33,297 nucleotides of DNA from Nemertoderma westbladi (Eukaryota; Xenacoelomorpha; Nemertodermatida; Nemertodermatidae). The stretch lies in assembly GCA_032718475.1 (NCBI GenBank), contig JAUCBJ010007323.1:1-33297 (forward strand), written 5' to 3'. The translations under genes were made by a program, and so were the position numbers. The stretch's first letter is position 1, and every line of letters begins with the position of its first letter. The notes beneath the pieces were generated by a model. The model worked only from the letters and a program-made list of their open reading frames with translations. It was not told the DNA's origin and made no database searches. Below are positions 26,270 to 33,297 of the stretch, in pieces.

Positions 26270-28460
26270 GTTTAGCTATACAGTTGAATGTCTACTGCTA
26301 TAGTTTCAGTTAAAGCAAGTCTAGTAATTCAGTATAACCGTTGGCCTAGTACCGTTAATTTATTACAGTATATTAGAATACCGGTATACACTTATAGTAT
26401 ATATAAGTATTGTAAACTAGGTTTGTCACAAGGTACCGGTATATAAATTTAGCACAAATATACATAAATATATGATAGGCCTATCGTGAATACCGGTATA
26501 CAGCTTACACTTATAGTATATATAAGTATAATTATGAACTAGAATTAATCACAGAATACCGGTATGATTTCAGCTCAAATTTACAGAAATAAATATAATA
26601 AGCCTATGGTAAATACCGGTATGTCAATTATTTTAAAATAATTGAATTTCTGAATATTTTAGGGTTACTTGGTTACTTTAACTTACTTTATTACCGTTAT
26701 TTAAGCAGTAGTCCAACTGATATTGAGACCTAGTTGTTGTATGGCAAGCCTACTATTTATAAATCGTTTGAGTTGATTTATAATAGATATATACCCGTTT
26801 AAAAGGGGTTTTGTCAATATTTGAAATAAATGTTATTATTTCTGGGGGTTCACTACACAGAAGCTGTGCGCTCTCAGTGAAGTGCTATTTATTGGACACT
26901 AAAACAGATAATTCTAATTTACCTAAGTTACTTAATACTACAAATTACTTACGATATGGGTGAGATTAATTCTCTAATTAAAACACAACAAAAAATATTA
27001 CGTACGAAATTTTTAGGGTAATTTTACAGGGAAAACTACAAACCAGCCTAACAAAGGGTTAGAATTCTGGTTATTACAACTGACAGGGTACTACGGTATT
27101 TAAAATAATAAGTAGTAGTAAATATATTGCACTGTCCAGATAGGAAAATACCACCGCCTGACGACCTATAGCCGTATCGCTATAGGTACTACGTTATGTA
27201 TCACGGAGTGTTCCTACCTAGAAGTTAATAGAGCTAACGAACGTGCCTATCAACCACTTTACAACACAAATATACTGCCTACACACTAATTACTTTCGGA
27301 AAGCACTGTACACTAAACCCTAAATTAGGTACAAGTACTGATACAACAAATAATCAGTAGTTAAATATACTTGAACAGTTAAAAGAACCACGGCATCTGC
27401 TGGAGTGACCGAAGCACAAAGTCACCAGTCTTTTCCTACGCCAAGCAGCCCGTGTAGTACCGGGGTTAATTTAACTATAACGGTATGTATAACAAGCACA
27501 ATTACTGTAGGAATAAACTTGGGGACATGAATGTTGCGAATAATCGCATAAACTCTGAATAATAAATATTACGCTACCCGTACAGAATACTCAAACAAAT
27601 ACAAGCCAAACGCTGGCAGACTACCACCAAGCCTAAATAAACTACAGTATGTGCAGATTCCAAAACGGTTAGTTAGTATGCGTTCTAACACGGTAGTACG
27701 ACTTATTCTTTAAGAGGGGATTGACCTTACAGCATATGGCTGCCCCAACTTACTAACTGGCACTCTATCGGACAAACTCTACACACGCAGTAATCTCTTC
27801 AGACCTAATAATAGCTAGACAACAATCCAGCCTACAAAATATCTGAGTAATAACTATTACGGTACCTGAACAGACCACACAAACAAACACAGGCTAAAAT
27901 GCTGGCAGACCACGATCAAGCCTAAATAAACTACAGTATATGCAGATTCTGAAATGGTTAGTTAGTATGCGTTCTAACACGGTAGTACGACTTATTCTTT
28001 AAGAGGGGATTGACCTTACAGCATATGGCTGCCCCAACTTACTAACGGCACTTTATCAGACAAACTCTACACACGCCGTAATCTCTCCAAACCCAACAAC
28101 AGTCAGACAGCAGCTCAGCCTACAATTATCTGAACAATCTGAGCAGACTTACACGTCTTCAGCTCAATATTAACTTACTAGGAAATAAAACTGACAGAAA
28201 TAGACCTAAGTAAAATCCCAATAAAAACCAGGCGTCCCCGATTTAATATCGAGACCTACCGGTATACAATAATCAAAAATCGAATAATACTAATGTACTT
28301 ATACTGGAAGTACCGGTTAGGACAGTTGGGCCTACAGACCTACAGAAGTACCGGTTCTGGCAGTTAGGCCTACTGACCTACAGATGTACCGGTTCAGGTT
28401 TACCGGTTGACCGGTACTTTCAACTTTATTGTTTACTGCAATAAAGTCAATAACTGTTAT
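26270..28460 (-). other. Leader of the retrotransposon with three tandem repeat sets
   Basis: 2.2 kb lie between the 5' LTR and the gag ATG, with no believable ORF. Contents: a 112-123 bp repeat around AATACCGGTATAC (26376-26620, two units and a part); a 289-bp unit repeated twice (from about 27543 and 27832, with anchors GCCTAAATAAACTACAGTAT at 27631/27920 and GCATATGGCTGCCCCAACTT at 27732/28021) and a third fragment near 28118; and a 38-bp repeat with TACCGGTT at 28311/28349/28387. The sequence directly after the 5' LTR on the - strand starts ATAACAGTTATTGAC and shows no TGG-type tRNA primer site. Confidence 0.75.
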
Positions 28461-29698
28461 TGTACGCGCTTTTGGAAGACCTTTAGCAGTTTAACCTGCC
28501 AAAATTTATATGTCTTTTGGTTTATAAATATACTTTAGAAGATGACAAATATTTAATACCAATAAACACAACATTAGCAGAAGCCAGCCTAGTGCGCGTC
28601 CATTCACCCGCTGGATCTTCCCGGGAGACTGGATTCTGAGGGCTTAGATTATTATTGCAGTGAAACCTACTGTATTATTCGATTGATCGTTAATAAATAA
28701 TTTCTGACTAATATTATTCACTTTCGGGAAATATTAACAGTTCCTTTAGGACGTGGCGCTCTATCTAAGTAAACAGAGATATGACTTATACTAATCACAA
28801 CGGTAAGTCAGTAAGGCTTATGATTCACGTATGAGGCACATTCTTTAGGAAATGCTTAGTTATCAGTCATAATCATGCACACTACCGGTAACTCACAATA
28901 CTGCTCACTAATTTGCCGACTGTCAATGATTTTTATCATATATAAAGGGAACAGCAACGGACCAATGTAGTGCTTATCAAATAGCATTAAATTCACTACA
29001 TACACAATAATATAAGTCGCAATCGCTATATATAACCCGTCTCTCTAACCTGTAGTGTATCAAGAAAATTGGGAAATTTGGGTTCTTTATATATGTTCTC
29101 CAAATAATATTCAACCAAAACACAACAGTAAACAGCATTAAGACGGTAGGTTAAGATATGATATGACAAGATGTGACAAGTGAGTTGGACTGATAACAGT
29201 TATACGCTCTTATAATCTTAAGCCTACTAATGTTTCTTCTAAAGTATGAAACGAATTAACTCTAGAGCCGGTGTTCCTGGCCTAGATAGAAACAACACAA
29301 CAGTATCACAAAAAACAGTAAGACTGAACGCTCTAGCATGATCTGCCCAAAAGCTCCACATCTACAGAAAAAATCGTTCTGATTGGTCAACCGAACCACG
29401 AGAGAACAAAGAAACAAAGAAATGTCGACGTGGCAATATCAGCTGTTAGCCGTCGTCATGGTAGCGACACTGTTTTCAAGAGTATCCAGCTTATCGCGTC
29501 ACGAGATTGCGGATTATGTCCTCTAAAGTACAAATCTAGAAGAATGACTTTTATGTCCGTTAAAACACCTATAACGGTAACTTGCGTGCGAGGGGAATAT
29601 ATATATAGTTAGAAAGCCTTTTTAGAGTATTCCAGCGCCTGGGGGGAACTCGGACCGCAAAGCAAAAGGGCCAGCTAGATCCCACAGAAGCTTTTACA
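28461..29698 (-). repeat. 5' LTR of the retrotransposon (1238 bp)
   Basis: Twin of 17182-18419; TG...CA ends and the AAATA duplication abuts it at 29699-29703. Transcription of the element would start in this copy and run leftwards. Confidence 0.95.
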
Positions 29699-29700
29699 AA

Positions 29701-29847
29701 ATATATTTTAATACAAAACAGGTCGAACGCAAAGAGGCTTATAATGAAGACGAGTACTGCATTGATTATATTCCTATAAACCACCTGGCTTTGCATATTG
29801 AACGTGCGTTTGGAAATAAGTTCGTGCTACCCTTCCGTGGGTGGTAG
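29701..29847 (+). CDS. Short open frame beyond the insertion, possible remainder of the interrupted gene
   Basis: 48 codons, open from the LTR edge to TAG, with protein-like content: FNTKQVERKEAYNEDEYC, then DYIPINHLALHIERAFG and NKFVLPFRGW. It has no start codon. An acceptor ACAAAACAG at 29713-29721 precedes GTCGAACG, so it could be an exon of the gene begun at 16784. However, neither direct joining across AAATA nor the donor at 17139 puts it in this frame. No family recognised. Confidence 0.35.
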   Translation: MYFNTKQVERKEAYNEDEYCIDYIPINHLALHIERAFGNKFVLPFRGW

Positions 29848-31092
29848 ATGTCGCGGTTATGTATTGGTGGGTGGGGGGAGGGGGGGGGGGGGTGCAGGTT
29901 AAAAGGGGTGAACACGTACTGTCCCCCTTTCTTTGATTAATTGGTGGTGTGGGTTAATCTCTCATAACCTGATTTTGTGATACAGTCGCACAATTTTAAT
30001 TTGTATCTCATAACTGGCCTCGTGCTGCGCGAAGGCCCCACGAACGTGTTGTATCTCACCGCATAATTACATCCGTCCTAATGTACCGAAAATACCGAAG
30101 TCCTTATGTACAATACAAAATGCCCGTTAATATTTTTTGTTGCTTTTTCACAATTCAATAACATGCCAGTGATCCTTTTAGGCTGGCCTAAAAAACTGGT
30201 CTTGGGGAAAAAAACTTTCAGTTTCTGGTATCATTAATGCACTTACAAGGTGGTACCGGTATCAGATGTGCCGATATACAGTACACTAATATTAGATAGC
30301 ATTGTGGTTCCTCTCGGTCCAATCATTCTATAATGAAAATTTCACACCATTATATTAAAAAAACATTATTTCATCACCAGCAAGCTGTAATTAAAATATA
30401 ATTGGATAACAAACAAAGGAAAAAAGCTGTTAGAGAACCACAATATGGTTGCCCGTCATTTAGTTCATTCCGCGGGACTTAGACCCCATACCTCCCACCG
30501 CGGCCTACAACGTGCCAAATGCAATGTTAGCACACTTTTTTAAGATTGATGTGGAAAGTCACCTTCAACTTACTAATTTTCGAGGACAATATATACTATT
30601 ATATAATACCTCATAAATCGGGACAAGCGGGACAAGCAGGGCATGGTCCGATGACAATGCAAGTTAATCATAAATCCAGGGATATCCAAAATCTCAAAAT
30701 CCTTACTACCAAATTATATAATATTCCCAAAACCCAAATTCACAGAAACCATTGGTTCTGTTTGTCGCGACCCCCCCCCCCCCCCTCCAACTGAAACAGT
30801 ATAATTTAGAATACCGGTACTGAAAGTGAAATTGAATGCTGACATCGCGAGAACCTCCATTTATAATTTCAAAATATTCGAAAAAATAATCATTATGGAT
30901 AAATACATACAATACAAACATACATGTATAAAGGGCCTACTATATAAAACACAAAATACTGCATAATTCCTATTTTTTAATTAATTATTGTTATTAATGA
31001 TAACATCGTCCGTTGAATGTGTGAATAAGTTTCAGCTCTACAATGAATCCAAATTTTGGTTATATTCATCCAATCGTCTGTAGTTCTCATTC
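29848..31092. other. Spacer and 3' flank of the NDUFA4-like gene
   Basis: It holds a G-run (about 29869-29892), a C-run (30771-30785), and a sequence GTGCTGCGCGAAGGCCCCAC near 30023 that is the inverse of GTGGGGCCTTCGTGCAGCAT in the duplicated segments. Open frames at 30546 and 30706 span the C-run and are not supported as genes. Confidence 0.5.
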
Positions 31093-31536
31093 TCAATACT
31101 TCGGAAACAATTCTTCGGATGTAAATATTTCCCCCTTTTCCTTGGCTTCTTTGGTTGCGTTGCTTTTCAGACCGGTCCCGTCGTTCAATAGGAGATGGTA
31201 CTGATCGCCTTGCCTCCAATCGTCCCATGGAAACCGACGGCGTTTATCTATGTGAACATCCGGGTGTCGCATAGCAACGCGCAGCGTAAACCACGTAGTC
31301 CAGGATACCGATCCTAAGAGTACCACAAAGAGAACTCCCATACTCCGGTTTTGAGCGTGGAAACTTTTGTTGAACATACAATCACGGAAGAATCTCGCTT
31401 TCTTTCCATAACCAACACGTCCAATATTCCATCCTCTAGCAATAGCACCAGTGTTCCAAGTAAAACGATCTTTAATTACTGGTTTCTGTTCTGTGGCCTC
31501 AGCTTTTGCAGCGGTTTTCCTATAGTTGGCCGCCAT
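31093..31536 (-). CDS. NDUFA4/B12D-family mitochondrial protein with N-terminal extension
   Basis: 147 codons in one exon. NDUFA4 (MLRQ) family proteins are small single-pass inner-membrane subunits of the respiratory chain (cytochrome c oxidase associated). The family part here is the C-terminal half: a membrane segment MGVLFVVLLGSVSWTTWFTL (66-85) followed by RVAMRHPDVHIDKRR, FPWDDW and GDQYHLL. These align with the NPDV...W(D/N)...PW...DQYK pattern of the family. The first about 60 residues are an extra basic, Gly/Arg/Phe-containing N-terminus (TWNTGAIARGWNIGRVGYG) that classical 82-residue NDUFA4 lacks; it might act as a targeting sequence. The tail (120-147) is charged. It is likely a divergent paralogue (NDUFA4-like), so no symbol is assigned. 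The ATG at 31536 is the first in frame. Confidence 0.75.
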   Translation of the reverse strand: MAANYRKTAAKAEATEQKPVIKDRFTWNTGAIARGWNIGRVGYGKKARFFRDCMFNKSFHAQNRSMGVLFVVLLGSVSWTTWFTLRVAMRHPDVHIDKRRRFPWDDWRQGDQYHLLLNDGTGLKSNATKEAKEKGEIFTSEELFPKY

Positions 31537-33297
31537 TGAGCATTGGAAGGATTGAATGGAAACAATAGTCTTGATGTTCCCTCGTAAGCATTTATTTATA
31601 TTCGTACTTATAGAATTGTTACTTACTTCCTGTATTATATAGAACTTTTATAGAATTGATACTTGCTACTATTGGCAGTAATTAAGGGAATTTCGGTATA
31701 TGCCAAGCGTTCCAAGTTATTGTATTATAATATGTATTTTCCTTGGTGCTAAATGTTAATTTCAAATATAAGCGTAACTATATATTTTAGTTATTACTCG
31801 CACCAACTCATCCAATTTATGAATTTAATTTTATTTTATTGAGTATACTTCACTACTTAATATCTGAATACGCGCTTCCCTAGCTATTCCAACTCATATA
31901 TAAGTAATTCTGCTGTCAGACAGATTGTGTCGAATAACACACATATTGAATTAATCACACTTGACTGGGGGGGTTTTCCTGTGTGCAGAGACGTGGATTC
32001 TACTGTTTGTAGTAGATAAGGATGTAAAATGATAACACGGTGTGCAATATGCGATGAAATATATGTCGGAATATTGGGACATAGGTGACACAGGACAAAA
32101 AATGTATCTAATTATTGATAAATAATATAATATAGACAACCCAACATGGGTTAACATAACCTACTATAATGCTACTATAACCAACAATTATAGTAGCTTC
32201 ATGGGGTAAGGTAGGAAATCAGTAGAAAATAAACAGGGTATAAACTGTAGAAACAGGGAGGGGGGTTTGGCGCAAATACCATCTCTGCGGATTAATATTT
32301 CGTTTATAAATTTTGGGAAAAGAGCAGATTTCAGTGGCAAGTTATCCTAATCAAATCAAGTAACGAACCTCAACAGAACAGGTTCCAGTTTCATTTTTGG
32401 AGGTAATATAATCAGTTGTTATTTGCGTCGATTTCCCCTGTTGAGGAATGCGTTTTTATTGCGCCGAAAGTCTCTCCTCCCACCCCCACCCACTTATCTG
32501 AATTTGTAAGCATAATAAATTTATAATATGACAATTGCTACATTACTGGGAAGCGAGTTCGGGTAGAGATGGACAGACTGTACAGAAGGAAAGAACTGCA
32601 AGGATATAGGTAATCACAATCGGAAGTGAGCAAGTGAAAATGGGTTGCGTGGCCACAAATAAGATGATGGAAAGCATTGGATGACGCTCGGTTCACTCAT
32701 GTGAGAAAAAGGGGGCGTGTAGGTTTGGGGGGGGGGGGGGGGGGGGGCTCTAAACAGAACTGCATGCTCAACATTGAGATTCAGTGCTCGAGACGCAATG
32801 GTTCGATTCTCAGAACTAACTATTGAAGGCGCTCAGAAAAAGAATGCAACCGTTTAGAGACGTGCAACCTCACGATACAATCATTGCTTTACATCATTAT
32901 AGGGTGTGAGAAGAGCGAGCAATGGTCCGAGAAGAAAGATGGATAATTTAAGTAACCTCATGGACTGAACAGACAGACGATGTTTAAGTTGAGGCATAAT
33001 ATATCTAACTAATAGAGCAAGGGGAGTGAATCCTATGGGAGGAAACAGTCATATCCACCAAGAGACTTTGACCACAGAAATGAGAGGAAAAGGATTGAAA
33101 AAGTTTACTTGGTAATAGTACTCGGGCACTTCAGCACTGAAACCAACAGGATAAGAGTCGCTACGTTTTAGATCAACACTAACACTTACTCCAGGGATGA
33201 GAAAAGTTATGAGACACCTGATTTTTTTTATTATATATTATCGCAGGAACCTTAGGGGTTTGGAACGAAAAGAGATAAGTAAATTTTAAAATCAGGG
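31537..33297. other. Upstream flank and spacer, no further gene seen
   Basis: AT-rich sequence upstream of the NDUFA4-like gene, so its promoter should be here, but no clear element was identified. Further right are a 21-base G-run (32727-32747) and, just after it, CAATGGTTCGATTCTC near 32797, which resembles a tRNA B box; no tRNA fold was found. No gene is supported to the end of the window. Confidence 0.45.

Larger units (their letters stand above)
17182..29698 (-). mobile_element. BEL/Pao LTR retrotransposon, 12.5 kb, lacking RT and integrase
   Basis: Two 1238-bp direct repeats with TGTA...TACA ends border the element, and AAATA is duplicated at 17177-17181 and 29699-29703. The internal genes all read on the - strand: leader with tandem repeats (28460-26270), gag (26269-23075), UGA, zinc knuckles plus protease plus RNase-H-end remnant (23074-21572), noncoding 1.4 kb, then a cysteine-rich 3' coding region (19944-18498). 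BEL/Pao is assigned from the DUF1759-like Gag segment, the zinc-knuckle-to-protease arrangement, and the family phrase NPADIASRG. No reverse transcriptase YxDD box and no integrase HHCC/DDE core were found, so it cannot move alone. A primer-binding site was not recognised after the 5' LTR, and the polypurine tract before the 3' LTR is poor. Confidence 0.92.

Noticed and set aside
32727-32830. Possible tRNA gene from a B-box-like GGTTCGATTCTC
   Set aside because: No matching A box, acceptor stem or anticodon arm could be laid out around it.

Overview
This is a eukaryotic window, most likely from a marine invertebrate and possibly an echinoderm or another deuterostome. The grounds are a spliced Rab gene with GT...AG introns, BEL/Pao, LINE, PIF/Harbinger-like and TTAA-flanked DNA transposons, AT-rich spacers, and very frequent short palindromes (TAGGCCTA, TACCGGTA, TACTGTA/TACAGTA). 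The phylum is an inference; no species call is possible from sequence alone.

Layout. (1) 1-1742, + strand: the last two coding exons of a Rab27-type small GTPase, with upstream exons outside the window. (2) 1743-5400: 3' flank and spacer with a foldback, a 192-bp PIF/Harbinger-like MITE with TAA duplications, a 54-59 bp tandem repeat, and a field of GYACTTTTT motifs around an 85-bp near-perfect hairpin. (3) 5415-6339, - strand: a PWWP-like gene that seems to run through two reading frames. (4) 7400-10200: repeats, including two inverted arrays of the GGCCGAAACGTCC minisatellite, a degenerate 46-bp repeat ORF, a LINE reverse-transcriptase scrap and a tRNA-derived sequence. (5) 10258-13594: a complete 3.3-kb DNA transposon with an intact 581-aa DDE transposase (Kolobok/Mutator-like), terminal inverted repeats and TTAA at both ends. 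(6) 14353-17181: two diverged direct copies of a 0.9-1.0 kb segment, separated in part by an array of eleven 17-bp units that each contain a TATA box. The second copy runs into a small zinc-finger-like ORF. (7) 17182-29698: a 12.5-kb LTR retrotransposon on the - strand, inserted at the end of that ORF. (8) 29699-33297: a short ORF beyond the insertion, then a single-exon NDUFA4/B12D-like mitochondrial gene on the - strand, then spacer.

The main discovery candidate is the LTR element. It has two 1238-bp LTRs (TG...CA, about 11 differences, roughly 99% identical) and a 5-bp AAATA target duplication. On its own strand it carries a 2.2-kb leader with tandem repeats; a 1064-codon gag whose BEL/Pao-type DUF1759 region lies only at the C-terminal end; one in-frame UGA; and then zinc knuckles plus an aspartic protease. 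The protease frame is fused directly to the end-of-RNase-H remnant (NPADIASRG), so reverse transcriptase and integrase are gone. After 1.4 kb of noncoding sequence comes a cysteine-rich, basic 3' coding region with its own CCHC zinc knuckle, which I do not recognise. It looks like a recently mobilised but non-autonomous BEL/Pao element with a large extra N-terminal Gag region and an undescribed accessory ORF, mobilised presumably in trans.

The cellular genes (Rab27, PWWP-like, NDUFA4-like) have no evident functional link. They are separate genes in a repeat-rich region.
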